Origin: Umezawaea endophytica
GTDB lineage: Bacteria > Actinomycetota > Actinomycetes > Mycobacteriales > Pseudonocardiaceae
Reading direction: 5' to 3'
DNA: 57,588 nt
Assembly: GCF_025061645.1 (NCBI RefSeq)
Contig: NZ_JANYMP010000001.1
Location: 839,102 to 896,689, forward strand
Of the stretch, positions 40,411 through 49,017 are shown one piece after another (position 1 is the first letter of the stretch; each line of letters begins with the position of its first letter). Position numbers and translations under genes: made by a program. The notes under the pieces are model-generated. The model was given only the letters and a program-made list of their open reading frames with translations, made no database searches and was not told the DNA's origin.

Positions 40411-41987
40411 ACCGCGCGCAGCGCCGCTCCCACCACCGCCCGGTACGCGCCGCCCGCGTGGCCGTGCCGGGCGAGCGCCGCGCGGGCCGCGTTCGCGCCG
40501 CACGCGCCGTGCACCCCGCCTCCGGGGTGGGCGGACGCGCTCGCCAGGAACAGCCGGTCGACCGGGGTGTCGGCACGGGACAGCCCCGGCGTCGGCCGGA
40601 ACACGAGCTGCTGGTGGATCCCCGCCGTGCCCGCGTTGATGGCGCCGCCGTCCACGCTGCGGTTGCGCGCCTGCAAGTCGCCGGGCCCGCTGACCGACCG
40701 GGCGATGACCAGGTCGCGGAACCCCGGCGCGTGCGTCTCCAACACCTGCTCCACGCGGTCCGCCCGCCGCCTCAGCCGGTCCGGCGACCACGTCTCGCCG
40801 CGCGGGACGTGGGTGTACGCCCACACCGACTCGGTGCCCGCCGGCGACCGGGTGGGGTCGGTGGTGGTCATCTGGCCGAGCAGCAGGAACGGGTGGCGCG
40901 GCAGCCTGCGGCACGCGAGGTCGTTCGCGAAGTCGGCCAGGCCGTCCAGGTCGGCGCCGAGGTGGATCGTCCCGGCCTTCCTGGCGTCCTCGGAGAGCCA
41001 CGGGACGGGACCGGACAGGGCCCAGTCGACCTTGATCGTCGCGTCGTCCCACTCGAACCGGTCCAGGTCCTCCAGCAGCCGCGCGGGGAGGTGGTCGGGG
41101 CCGACGAGGCCCAGGTAGAGGGCGGGGGCGGGCACGTCGGCGAGTACCGCGCGCCGGGCTCGCACGAGGCCGCCGTCCGCGTCCCGCACGCCCAGCGCCT
41201 TCCCGTCCGCCACGACGACCTGCCGGACGGGCCTGCCGCACTCGACCCGGCCGCCGCGGGCTTCGAGCCTGCGCACGAGCGCCGCGGCCAGCTCACCCGC
41301 CCCGCCCCGCGGCACGGGGAAACCGACCTCCTGGCCGAGCATCGCCAGCAGCCACCCGAACACCGCGCCGCCCGCCTGGTCGGGGCCGAGGTCGGTGTGC
41401 AGCGCGTTGCCCGCCAGCAGGATCTTCGCCCCGTCGCCGTGGAACCGCTCGTCGCCGAACGCGCGCACGGGCTGCGTCGCCATCCGCGCGAACCGCAGCG
41501 CGTCGGACGCGCCCAGCTCACGCAGCAGCCGGGCACCCGCGCGGACCGGCGGGAACGGGCGCAGCAGCGCCCCCAACAGGTCGTCGCGCACGCGCCGCCA
41601 CACCTCGAACTCGGCCAGCCACGCGTCGGCGTCGCGCTCGTCGAACGCGCCGACCGAGGCGGCGGTCCGCTCGGGGTCGCGCGAGAGCAGCGCGGAACGG
41701 CCGTCCGGGAACACGTGGGCCAGCACCTCGGGGGCGTGCACCCACGTCAGCCCGTGGTCGGCCAGCCCGAGCCCGGCCAGCACCGGCGAGGCGACGCCGA
41801 GCGGGTAGAACGCGCTGAACAGGTCGTTGCGGAAGCCTGGCGCGGTGATCTCGGCGGTCCGGACGGCACCGCCCGGCGTGTCGGCGGCCTCCAGGACGAG
41901 GACGCTCCAGCCCTCGTCGGCCAGCAGGTTCGCCGCCACGAGACCGTTCGGACCCGCCCCCACCACGACCGCGTCGTAGTCGTCCAC
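40401..41987 (-). CDS. Phytoene-desaturase-like FAD oxidoreductase
   Basis: 528 aa from a GTG at 41987 (GGGAGG site upstream). FAD motif DAVVVGAGPNGLVAANLLADEGWSVLVLEAADTPGG near the N-terminus and a C-terminal PDYLMALIFE-like flavin region (LFLASASAHPGGGVHGACGANAARAAL). This is the CrtI/COG1233 family of NAD(P)/FAD-dependent oxidoreductases; no other carotenoid gene is nearby, so a carotenoid role is unproven. It is divergent from the esterase with matched promoter elements in between. Confidence 0.9.
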   Translation of the reverse strand: MDDYDAVVVGAGPNGLVAANLLADEGWSVLVLEAADTPGGAVRTAEITAPGFRNDLFSAFYPLGVASPVLAGLGLADHGLTWVHAPEVLAHVFPDGRSALLSRDPERTAASVGAFDERDADAWLAEFEVWRRVRDDLLGALLRPFPPVRAGARLLRELGASDALRFARMATQPVRAFGDERFHGDGAKILLAGNALHTDLGPDQAGGAVFGWLLAMLGQEVGFPVPRGGAGELAAALVRRLEARGGRVECGRPVRQVVVADGKALGVRDADGGLVRARRAVLADVPAPALYLGLVGPDHLPARLLEDLDRFEWDDATIKVDWALSGPVPWLSEDARKAGTIHLGADLDGLADFANDLACRRLPRHPFLLLGQMTTTDPTRSPAGTESVWAYTHVPRGETWSPDRLRRRADRVEQVLETHAPGFRDLVIARSVSGPGDLQARNRSVDGGAINAGTAGIHQQLVFRPTPGLSRADTPVDRLFLASASAHPGGGVHGACGANAARAALARHGHAGGAYRAVVGAALRAVYR

Positions 41988-42031
41988 CGCGCCTCCCGGC
42001 CTTGGGTCTGGTGCTCGCGCACCACGCCCGG

Positions 42032-42056
42032 TTACCCGGTCCGGACGAGTTGACAC
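42032..42056 (-). promoter_or_regulatory. Promoter-like element GTGTC / GGGTAACCGG (desaturase side)
   Basis: Minus strand: GTGT at 42056-42053, 15 bases, then GGGTAA at 42037-42032, 45 bases before the GTG at 41987. Same two motifs as on the plus strand at 42087-42112. Confidence 0.5.
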
Positions 42057-42086
42057 GTGACTCACGCCGTCCATCGAGACCGCCAG

Positions 42087-42112
42087 GTGTCGGAATGCGC
42101 GACGCGGGGTAA
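42087..42112 (+). promoter_or_regulatory. Promoter-like element GTGTC / GGGTAACCGG (esterase side)
   Basis: GTGT at 42087-42090, 16 bases, then GGGTAA at 42107-42112, 35 bases before the ATG at 42148. The -10 is GGGTAA and not GGGTAC/T, so it may belong to another alternative sigma factor. Confidence 0.5.
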
Positions 42113-42147
42113 CCGGCCTGCACAGCGTGCGACGAACGGAGCGGCCG

Positions 42148-42930
42148 ATGCGGATCCCACACCTGGTCAGCGAGCGGGCGGTGGACACGATCAGGGTCGC
42201 CTCCCGCGAACACGTCCTCGCCGCCGTGCTCGGCATCCCCCGCCTCCTGCGCCACCGCGCGTGGACCGACGTCGACCCGGAGCAGGGGCAGGGCCTCGGG
42301 GTGCTGCTCGTGCCGGGTTTCGGCGCGCACGACCAGTCGCTGGCGCTCACCACCGCGTGGCTCAAGGCCCGCGGGTACCGCCCGACCGGCGCCCGCGTCG
42401 GGTTCACCGTCGGGTGCACCACGGACCTGGTCGACCGGGTCGAGCGCGTGCTCGAACGGCACGTCGCGGCGACCGGCGGTCCCGTGGTGCTCCTGGGCCA
42501 GAGCCGCGGCGGCATGGTGGCCCGCCTGACGGCCGTCCGCAGGCCCGACCTGGTGCGCGGCCTGGTGATGATGGGCAGCCCCGTCGTGGAGCCACTCAGC
42601 GCCCAGCGGGACGTGCTCGCCATCGCCCGGCTGCTGACCCGGCTGTCGGCGATGGGCGTGCCGGGGCTGATGAACGGCGACTGCCTCACCGGTGACTGCT
42701 TCACCGAGAACTTCACCGCGCTCGGCCGTCCGCTGGAGGTGCCCGCGCTGTCGCTCTACTCGCGCTCGGACGGCATCGTGCCGTGGCAGTGCAGCCAGGA
42801 CCCGCACGCGGACTGCGTGGAGGTGCGGAGCACCCACACCGGCATGGGCTTCGACCCGGACGTCTACACCGCCCTGGACCAGCGGCTCCGGCAGTGGAAC
42901 CCGACGGCCGCCCTCGCGCGGGCGTGCTGA
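42148..42930 (+). CDS. Alpha/beta hydrolase (lipase/esterase-like)
   Basis: 260 aa from the ATG at 42148 (a GTG at 42127 is possible). Nucleophile elbow GQSRGGMVAR, N-terminal LLVPGFGAHDQSL (oxyanion region) and a catalytic Asp/His near the C-terminus (SRSDGIVP; STHTGMGF). Three Cys in NGDCLTGDCF. No signal peptide. Divergent from the desaturase-like gene. Confidence 0.88.
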   Translation: MRIPHLVSERAVDTIRVASREHVLAAVLGIPRLLRHRAWTDVDPEQGQGLGVLLVPGFGAHDQSLALTTAWLKARGYRPTGARVGFTVGCTTDLVDRVERVLERHVAATGGPVVLLGQSRGGMVARLTAVRRPDLVRGLVMMGSPVVEPLSAQRDVLAIARLLTRLSAMGVPGLMNGDCLTGDCFTENFTALGRPLEVPALSLYSRSDGIVPWQCSQDPHADCVEVRSTHTGMGFDPDVYTALDQRLRQWNPTAALARAC

Positions 42931-43042
42931 GCACGGCACTCCACAATCGAAGGGGGTTTCCGCTGGTCAGCGATTTCAAACCTCTTGAGGCCATGATTTT
43001 CCCAGGCTGGCCTGACGGCTCCGCACACGCCAGAATCAGGGG

Positions 43043-43393
43043 ATGACCCTCTCCAACGACGCGGTGAAGTCCACCGCGGACGACGGCACGACCGTCCTGC
43101 GCATCGCGGGCGAAGTCGACATGTCCAACAGCGACTCGCTCCGCAAGCAGTTCGTCGACGCGCTCGACGGCGGTGCCAGAACGCTCGTGCTCGACCTGTC
43201 CGAGGTGACGTTCTTCGCGTCGTCCGGCATCGCCGCGCTGGCCCACGCCCGCGAGTACGGCAAGCAGAGCGGGGACCGGCCGGTCCACGTGGTGGCCAGC
43301 CGGAGCGTCCGCCGGTCGTTGGAGGCGACGGCGATGGACCGGCTGCTGCCGCTGCACGCCACGCTGGACGAGGCGCTCGCCGCGGCCAGGTAG
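43043..43393 (+). CDS. STAS-domain anti-sigma-factor antagonist
   Basis: 116 aa, SpoIIAA/RsbV-like: TVLRIAGEVDMSNSDSLRKQF, LVLDLSEVTFFASSGIAALAHA. The phosphorylatable Ser is kept in FFASSG (Asp of the usual DSSG is Ala). It would bind an RsbW-type kinase and free a sigma factor. First member of the partner-switching island; no kinase gene adjoins it. No clear Shine-Dalgarno sequence; ATG shortly after GAATCA. Confidence 0.92.
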   Translation: MTLSNDAVKSTADDGTTVLRIAGEVDMSNSDSLRKQFVDALDGGARTLVLDLSEVTFFASSGIAALAHAREYGKQSGDRPVHVVASRSVRRSLEATAMDRLLPLHATLDEALAAAR

Positions 43394-43422
43394 GCCCGGC
43401 CGTCCCGTTCGAGGAGCCCGCA

Positions 43423-43452
43423 CGTCGCCCACGACCCCGGTCGGGGGCGACG
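43423..43452. terminator. Hairpin terminator after the STAS gene
   Basis: CGTCGCCC (43423-43430) pairs with GGGCGACG (43445-43452); an inner CGACC/GGTCG stem lengthens the hairpin. Confidence 0.65.
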
Positions 43453-43465
43453 GCACCCGCCTTCA

Positions 43466-43478
43466 GTCCACTGTGGAC
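43466..43478. repeat. Intergenic palindrome GTCCACTGTGGAC (second identical copy)
   Basis: Same 13-mer as at 18160-18172, here 145 bases before the glycosyltransferase start. The gap 43394-43622 shows the terminator and this element and no gene. Confidence 0.6.
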
Positions 43479-43622
43479 ATACGCGTCCCTTGTCGGCCAG
43501 TGCCGGAAACGGATACCGTCGACCACCAGGCACGGCACTCACAGGGCGTTCCGCCCGTCGGGCGACGGGTGCGCACCCCATCTCCCACCGCGGAAGGCCG
43601 CGGCGGGAGACCGGTGGTGGGG

Positions 43623-44786
43623 ATGCGGATCGCGATGGGGGCGGCCTCGTGGGAGGTCGACACCGACGAGCGCCGCACGCACATCTCCGAGCTGTCCCAC
43701 GGCCTGGCCCGCGGCGGCCACCACGTCACCCTCTACACCCGGCGCGACTCGCCCGGCCCCTTCCGCCGCGGCCCCCAACGGCTGGTCCGCGTGCCCGCCG
43801 GTCCCGCGGCGAGGCTGACCGAGGCGGACCTGCTGCCCCACCTCGACGAGTTCGCCGCCAACCTGGACAAGCACTGGGGCGGTCACCCACCGGACGTCGC
43901 GCACCTGCACTCGTGGACGTCCGGGCTGGCCGTGCGGGCGCTCGACATCCCGGTGGTGCAGTCGTTCCACGGTCTCCGCGCCACCCGGCAGCGCCCCTCC
44001 GCCGGTGTGCGCGGGCTGGTGGAGATCGAACGCCTCGTCGGGTTGGCCGCCGACCACGTGATCACCGCCAACGACGAGGAGCGGACCGCGCTGGCGTTCC
44101 TCGGCATCCCCCGCGAGCGGATGACGCTCGCGACGACGGGCGTGGACACCGACCACTTCCGTCCAGGGGGCGCCACCTGGACGAGGAGGCCGGGGCACCG
44201 GCTGCTGGGCCTCGGCGACGTGGAGCCGCACAGCGGCTTCTACACCACGATCGGCGCGCTCCCCCGCGTCCCGGACGCGGAACTCCTGATCACCGGCCGG
44301 ATCCGGCACGCCGTGCCGCGCGACAGCCCCGAGGTGACCAGGCTGCTGCGGCACGCGCGCGACCTCGGGGTCGCCGATCGCGTGCGCTTCACCGGTCCCG
44401 TCGGCCGCGCGGACCTGCCCGCGCTGCTGCGCTCGGCGGACGTGGTGGTGCGCGTGCCGTCCCACGACCCGCTCGGCACGCCCGCGCTGCGGGTCATGGC
44501 GTGCGGGGTCCCCGTGGTCGCGTCCGCCGTCGGAGCGCTGCGGGACCTCGTCGTGGACACCACGACCGGTCTGCTGGTGCCACCGCGCGTCCCCACCGTG
44601 CTGGGGCGCGCGCTGCGGGACCTGCTCGCCGAACCGGTGCGGCGGAACACCTTCGCGGTCGCGAGCACGGACCGGGCGCGCTCGGCCTACTCCTGGGCGC
44701 GGGTGGTCGCCACCACCGTGGACGCCTACCGGAAGGCGATCTCGGCGGGCTCGCGCCGACGGGGGACCAGGTCCGACACCAGGTGA
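43623..44786 (+). CDS. Family 4 glycosyltransferase
   Basis: 387 aa from the ATG at 43623; the longer frame to 43473 crosses the palindrome. GT-B fold: MRIAMGAASWEVDTDERRTHISELSHGLARGGHHVTLYTRR, PPDVAHLHSW, the nucleotide-sugar domain (FTGPVGRADLPALLRSADVVVRVPSHDPLGTPALRVMACGVPVVAS). Sugar and acceptor unknown. Converges on the STAS gene with 13 bases between stops. Confidence 0.9.
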   Translation: MRIAMGAASWEVDTDERRTHISELSHGLARGGHHVTLYTRRDSPGPFRRGPQRLVRVPAGPAARLTEADLLPHLDEFAANLDKHWGGHPPDVAHLHSWTSGLAVRALDIPVVQSFHGLRATRQRPSAGVRGLVEIERLVGLAADHVITANDEERTALAFLGIPRERMTLATTGVDTDHFRPGGATWTRRPGHRLLGLGDVEPHSGFYTTIGALPRVPDAELLITGRIRHAVPRDSPEVTRLLRHARDLGVADRVRFTGPVGRADLPALLRSADVVVRVPSHDPLGTPALRVMACGVPVVASAVGALRDLVVDTTTGLLVPPRVPTVLGRALRDLLAEPVRRNTFAVASTDRARSAYSWARVVATTVDAYRKAISAGSRRRGTRSDTR

Positions 44787-44799
44787 TCCCGACCGGGCC

Positions 44800-45192
44800 T
44801 CAGCCCGCGGCGCGGGCGGACAGCGCCAGTTCCAGCGCCCGCAGCGCGGCGTCCGTGTCCGGGTAGACGCGGACGACGGTGTCGACCTTCGTCACCCGCA
44901 GCGGTCGGAGCACGCACGCGCGCCCGGAGGCCACCGCGAACCCGACCCCCGCGCGGGTGGTCCGCTCGACCGTGTCGATCAGGATGGCGAGACCGCCGGA
45001 CCCGAAGTAGTCGGTCTCGGTCAGGTCCAGCACGAGCGCGGTCGGCCGGTACTCCAGGAGGGTGCGCAGGGTCTCCCCGACCGACGTGGACGTCGTCATG
45101 TCCACCTCGCCCGCGACGCAGACGACCGAGATCTCGCCGTGCATCGTGAAGTCGACGGTGATCTGCTCCTCCGGCGACCGGAACTCCCCCAC
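44800..45192 (-). CDS. STAS-domain anti-sigma-factor antagonist
   Basis: 130 aa from the GTG at 45192 with AGGAGA 8 bases upstream; the frame to 45357 has no support. STAS motifs SVVCVAGEVDMTTSTSVGE and LVLDLTETDYFGSGGLAIL. The phospho-Ser position is kept but the Asp before it and the second Ser are Gly. Downstream of the PP2C gene by 196 bases; that gap shows no gene and no obvious promoter. Confidence 0.9.
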   Translation of the reverse strand: MGEFRSPEEQITVDFTMHGEISVVCVAGEVDMTTSTSVGETLRTLLEYRPTALVLDLTETDYFGSGGLAILIDTVERTTRAGVGFAVASGRACVLRPLRVTKVDTVVRVYPDTDAALRALELALSARAAG

Positions 45193-45388
45193 TGCGCGCT
45201 CTCCTCGACTCGACCGACCAGGCCGGAACCCGCACGGCCCGTGCTGGAGACGCGGAACTGGCCGCGTCACCACCGTACTCACCCGCCGTTCCCGGATGCA
45301 ATCGGTTCGACCTCGGCGTTCGGGGGATCCCTTGTGCAGCAGCGTGTGCACCCGCACGACCGCTCCGCCCGGCGCGCTCGCCCCCCGG

Positions 45389-46849
45389 TCACAGCGCCGC
45401 GTCGTCCGGCCTCGCCCACCGGGCGAGCAGCACCGTCGCGTCGTCGCGCAACTCCCCCTTCCGGTGGCGGACCACGGCGCGGACCAGTCGGCGGACCGCC
45501 TCGGGTGGTGACCTGCCCGCCTCCGCCTCGCGTTCGAGCAGGTCGACCAGCCGCGCCTCCCCGAACCACTCGCCGCGGTCGTCGCGGGCCTCCGTGACGC
45601 CGTCGGTGTGCAGCACCACCCAGTCGCCGGGCCGCAGGACGTCCTCGGCGACCGCGAACGAGCCGGGTCGCTGCCCGAACGGCACCCGGTGGCCGCCGAT
45701 GAGGCTCCTGATCACCTTGCCGGACCTCAACAGCAGCGGCTCCGGGTGACCCGCGTTCAGGTAGCGCAACCGGCCGGACGTCACGTCCAGCTCGGCCAGC
45801 ACCCCGGTGGCCGCCGCGCCTCCGGGGAACCGGTCCGCGATGGCGCGGTCGACGGCCGCCGCCTGCTCCACCAGCGACTCGCCGACGTGCCGGGCGCCCC
45901 GGTACCCGGCCAGCGCCGCCGCGGCGACGAACCCGTCCGCCGTGGTGCCGCCCGCCGCGTCGAAGATCGCCAGTGCCCCCGTGGTCTCGGACAGCGCGTA
46001 GTCGAACGCGTCGCCGCCCCCGTCGGACCCGGTCTCCACCAGGCCGGACAGCACGAACGACCCGACACCCGCGGTCGACGGGGGCAGCAGGCCCCGCACC
46101 AGTCCCGCCGCCGCGGAACTCGGCCCGTCCCGCCGAACGGCGTCCAGCCCGTCGCCGTACCTCGCCATCGCGGCCACCAGGTAGCCGATCAGGGCGGCGA
46201 TCCACCGGCACTGCGCCCGCAGCGTCCGGTCGTCCGCGTCCGCCGGGTCGGACGGCGTGAACCCGACGACCCCCAGCCGCTCGACGCCGTCGAGCAGCGG
46301 CAGCCACAGCGTCCGCTTCCCGCGCTTCTCCGACGACGCGGTCCGCACCGACCGGAACACCATGCCCGGCACCGTCGTGTCCACCCCGAGCGGCTGCCGG
46401 TACCCGCCACCGGGCCCCGGCAGCGGCACCAGGAACCGCTGCCCGTGGTCGACCAGGTAGACCTCGACCCCCAGTCCCGCGGCGCGGCACGCGACCTCCA
46501 CGACGGCGGGCAGCCGTTCGGGTGGCGCGAGGTACGCGCCGTCGAGCAGGCCCACCAGCGCGGCCAGCGGACCGCTGCTCGGCCCCGTGTCGTCGTCGGG
46601 GTGGTTGTAGGGCACCCGGTGCGGCCACGTCAGCTCGTCCAGCCGCTCGTTGACCGCGTGGGCGAGCACGTCGCACTGGTCGGCGGGCAACGGCATCATC
46701 CCGTGCAGGTACGCCTCCACCTCGGTCAGGCCGACCTCACCGCCGAGGGAGAAGTACCTGATCCAGAGCTGTTCGAGCGTCAGGTCGGCCCGGCGGAGCG
46801 ATGCCGTGAGCGCACGGCGCTGCGCCTCCAGCCTGCTGTCCGCGTCCAC
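45389..46849 (-). CDS. PP2C-family (SpoIIE-like) phosphatase with N-terminal sensor region
   Basis: 486 aa, GTG start at 46849. N-terminal ~80 aa helical, then a GAF-like region (~90-230; VEVYLVDHGQRFLVPLPGPG), then a PP2C/SpoIIE domain: GGDAFDYALS, AIFDAAGGTTADG, YLNAGHPEPLLLR, VVLHTDGVTEARDDR, DDATVLLARWA. It should dephosphorylate STAS antagonists. Second gene of a GAF-ANTAR - PP2C - (STAS) run, 3 bases after the ANTAR gene. Confidence 0.92.
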   Translation of the reverse strand: MDADSRLEAQRRALTASLRRADLTLEQLWIRYFSLGGEVGLTEVEAYLHGMMPLPADQCDVLAHAVNERLDELTWPHRVPYNHPDDDTGPSSGPLAALVGLLDGAYLAPPERLPAVVEVACRAAGLGVEVYLVDHGQRFLVPLPGPGGGYRQPLGVDTTVPGMVFRSVRTASSEKRGKRTLWLPLLDGVERLGVVGFTPSDPADADDRTLRAQCRWIAALIGYLVAAMARYGDGLDAVRRDGPSSAAAGLVRGLLPPSTAGVGSFVLSGLVETGSDGGGDAFDYALSETTGALAIFDAAGGTTADGFVAAAALAGYRGARHVGESLVEQAAAVDRAIADRFPGGAAATGVLAELDVTSGRLRYLNAGHPEPLLLRSGKVIRSLIGGHRVPFGQRPGSFAVAEDVLRPGDWVVLHTDGVTEARDDRGEWFGEARLVDLLEREAEAGRSPPEAVRRLVRAVVRHRKGELRDDATVLLARWARPDDAAL

Positions 46850-46852
46850 GGG

Positions 46853-47575
46853 TCAGCGCCCCGCCTCCGAGGTGGTGCGCAACAGGGACTGCGCCACGTC
46901 GTGCAGCGTCTTGCGCTGGCGCCGGGCCAGGTCGGCCAGCGCGGCGAACGCGGTGTTCTCGTCCGATCCGTGACGGGCCATCAGCACACCCTTGGCCATG
47001 GCGATCTGGTCGCGGCTGCGGAACGCCCGCCGCAGCTCGTCCCCGACGCGCTGCGCCGCCTCCACCGTGCGCACGTTGGCGACCAGCACGGCGGCCTGCG
47101 CGGCGAAGAGCGTCAGCAGGTGCTCCTCGCGCTCCCCGTAGGCGTTCGGCGGAGCCGCGTACACCTTGAGGGCGCCCAACGCGTCGTCCTCGGTCACCAG
47201 CGGCGCGCTCAGCGAAGCCCTCATGCCCAGCGGCCGGGCGGCACGGGTCCACCGCGGCCAGCGCCGGTCGTGGTCCAGGTCGTCGACGCGCACCAGCGTC
47301 CGGGTCTCCCACGCCGTCAAGCACGGGCCCTCGTCCAGCTCGTACTGGAGGGCGTCCGCGCGCAGCACCACCGCGTCGGTCGCCGACGTGCTGGTCCGGT
47401 GCCCCTTCGGGTCGACCAGCGACACGCCCGCCCCGATGGTGCCGGGGATGGCGCCCTTCGCCAGGGACGTCACGAGTCCCAGCACGGTGCCCAGCGTCTC
47501 GTGCGACAGCAGCAATCCCCACATCCGCGCTGTCACGGCCGCCAGTTCATCCGCCAAAGGCAGGTCGTCGTTCAC
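46853..47575 (-). CDS. GAF-ANTAR domain RNA-binding antiterminator
   Basis: About 240 aa; start GTG at 47575 with a GGGGG site, or GTG at 47584. GAF domain (~30-170: GLVTSLAKGAIPGTIGAGVSLVD; ALQYELDEGPCLTAWETRTLVRVDDL), then ANTAR (~175-235: LRRAFRSRDQIAMAKGVLMARHGSDENTAFAALADLARRQ). ANTAR proteins bind paired RNA hairpins and prevent termination when the GAF domain senses a signal. Signal unknown. Co-transcribed with the PP2C gene. A GGGTAA lies about 60 bases upstream but lacks a well-placed -35. Confidence 0.92.
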   Translation of the reverse strand: MNDDLPLADELAAVTARMWGLLLSHETLGTVLGLVTSLAKGAIPGTIGAGVSLVDPKGHRTSTSATDAVVLRADALQYELDEGPCLTAWETRTLVRVDDLDHDRRWPRWTRAARPLGMRASLSAPLVTEDDALGALKVYAAPPNAYGEREEHLLTLFAAQAAVLVANVRTVEAAQRVGDELRRAFRSRDQIAMAKGVLMARHGSDENTAFAALADLARRQRKTLHDVAQSLLRTTSEAGR

Positions 47576-47659
47576 CGGGACCACCCCCCGCTGTCCGCTC
47601 CTCCACAGGTCGCGCGTTCCGGAAGTTACCCGCGCGGAGGGCGCGCTGCCAGACTCCTT

Positions 47660-47977
47660 CTAGATGACCTTCTGGGGCGAGAGCAGGAGGGTGCCGAGCC
47701 CCGTCACCTTCAGCACCCGAGCCAGGAACGGCGGCACCGGGTCGAGGACCACGGTGTGGCCGTGCGCCACCCCCGCCTTGTACGCCGCGACGAACGCGCT
47801 GAGCCCGCTGGAGTCGACGAACGTCACCCCGGCGAGGTCGAGCACCACGTCGGCTTCGGCCGCGGCGGCGAGGAGCACCCCCTCGAACTCCCCCGAGGTG
47901 GTGATGGTGACCGCGCCGACCGGTACGACGACCACTCGTCGCGCTTCGCGTTCGACGGTCCAGGACAACTCGTTCAC
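47660..47977 (-). CDS. STAS-domain anti-sigma-factor antagonist
   Basis: 105 aa from the GTG at 47977, which overlaps the previous stop (GTGA). Canonical VLDLAGVTFVDSSGLSAFVAAYKAG with an intact DSSG phospho-site. Last gene of the PP2C - cobalamin-protein - STAS operon; the coupling implies they work as one signalling module. Confidence 0.93.
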   Translation of the reverse strand: MNELSWTVEREARRVVVVPVGAVTITTSGEFEGVLLAAAAEADVVLDLAGVTFVDSSGLSAFVAAYKAGVAHGHTVVLDPVPPFLARVLKVTGLGTLLLSPQKVI

Positions 47978-49017
47978 GATGCGGTTTCCCCTTGCAGGAC
48001 AAGGCCGTCGGCCCAGTGGCGGACGACGAGCCCGTGCGCCGTCGGGAAGTCCCGCAGCGTCGAGGCGAGCACGTCGCCGAGTTCGGCCGCCAGCCGGGGG
48101 TCCGCGCCCCTCGCGGTCAGCAGCCGGTCGATCCACGCCGCCGTCTCCGGGATCGGCCGCGGGTCGCCGGTGAGCAGCGTGGCCGACACGGCGTGCAGGG
48201 CCTGGTGGAGCACTTCCCCGCAGGCGGCGGAGAACAGCTTGCGCGCCAAGGGGTCGTCCGGGGCCGCGCGGGCCGCGGGCGACCACCGTCCTCTGAGGAC
48301 CTCCACCAGCCGGTGGTGGCCCAGTTCGATGGCGGACTGCTCCGCCAGGGGTTCCCTCGGCAGCGGCGCGGCCCGGCGCACCACGGCGGGCAGTTCGTCC
48401 AGCAGCGCCACCGCGCCCTGCGCGTTCGGCGCCCACGCCGTCGCGCCGAGCGCCAGCGCGCGGGTGGGGTCCGAGCCGAACGCCGAACCGCCGACCACGA
48501 CGGGGATGCCCGCCGTGGTGCTCGCCTCGATGAACCGGCGGGTCGTGGGCAGCGCGCCGAGCACCGAGCAGCTCACCGCGGTCGCGTCCGGGCCGACGTC
48601 GTGCAGGCACTGGCTGAGCCGGGCGGGTGACGTGCTCGCGCCCAGCAGTGTGGTGTCCCAGCCGTGCAGGCGCATCGCGGAGCTGATGATCAGCGCGGGC
48701 AGCGCGTGCCACTCCCGTTCCGCGCAGGCGACCACGACCCGGCCACGGGTGACCGGGGTGCGTTCGGCGAAGCGCGCGACCACCTCCGTCGCCGAAACCG
48801 CGACGGCCGTGGCGGCGTGCTCCTTGGCGATCGACCACTCGCCGCGCTGCCACCGCTCGCCCACCGTCCGCTGGCCCGCGGCGATGACGTCGACCAGCAC
48901 CGCGAGCGGGTCCTCGCCCGCGTCCAGCAGCTCCCGCACCAACGACGTCGCGGCACGTCCGTCCACGGCGGACAGTGCCCGGTCGAACTCGGCGACGGCC
49001 CGGTCCACCCCGATCAC
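47974..49017 (-). CDS. Cobalamin-binding photoreceptor-like regulator
   Basis: 347 aa from the GTG at 49017 (overlaps the PP2C stop, GTGA). Residues ~1-90 form a helical cap domain with W56-x9-E66-H67 (in RWQRGEWSIAKEH), the signature of adenosylcobalamin light sensors such as CarH. Residues ~92-205 are the B12 Rossmann fold: the axial-ligand motif reads EREWHALP (His103; the usual Gly is Pro), with VSCSVLG and VVVGGSAFG. There is no DNA-binding domain; instead ~140 aa of helical C-terminus with no recognised family. Coupled to PP2C and STAS genes, so output is probably by protein contact. Confidence 0.88.
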   Translation of the reverse strand: MIGVDRAVAEFDRALSAVDGRAATSLVRELLDAGEDPLAVLVDVIAAGQRTVGERWQRGEWSIAKEHAATAVAVSATEVVARFAERTPVTRGRVVVACAEREWHALPALIISSAMRLHGWDTTLLGASTSPARLSQCLHDVGPDATAVSCSVLGALPTTRRFIEASTTAGIPVVVGGSAFGSDPTRALALGATAWAPNAQGAVALLDELPAVVRRAAPLPREPLAEQSAIELGHHRLVEVLRGRWSPAARAAPDDPLARKLFSAACGEVLHQALHAVSATLLTGDPRPIPETAAWIDRLLTARGADPRLAAELGDVLASTLRDFPTAHGLVVRHWADGLVLQGETAS

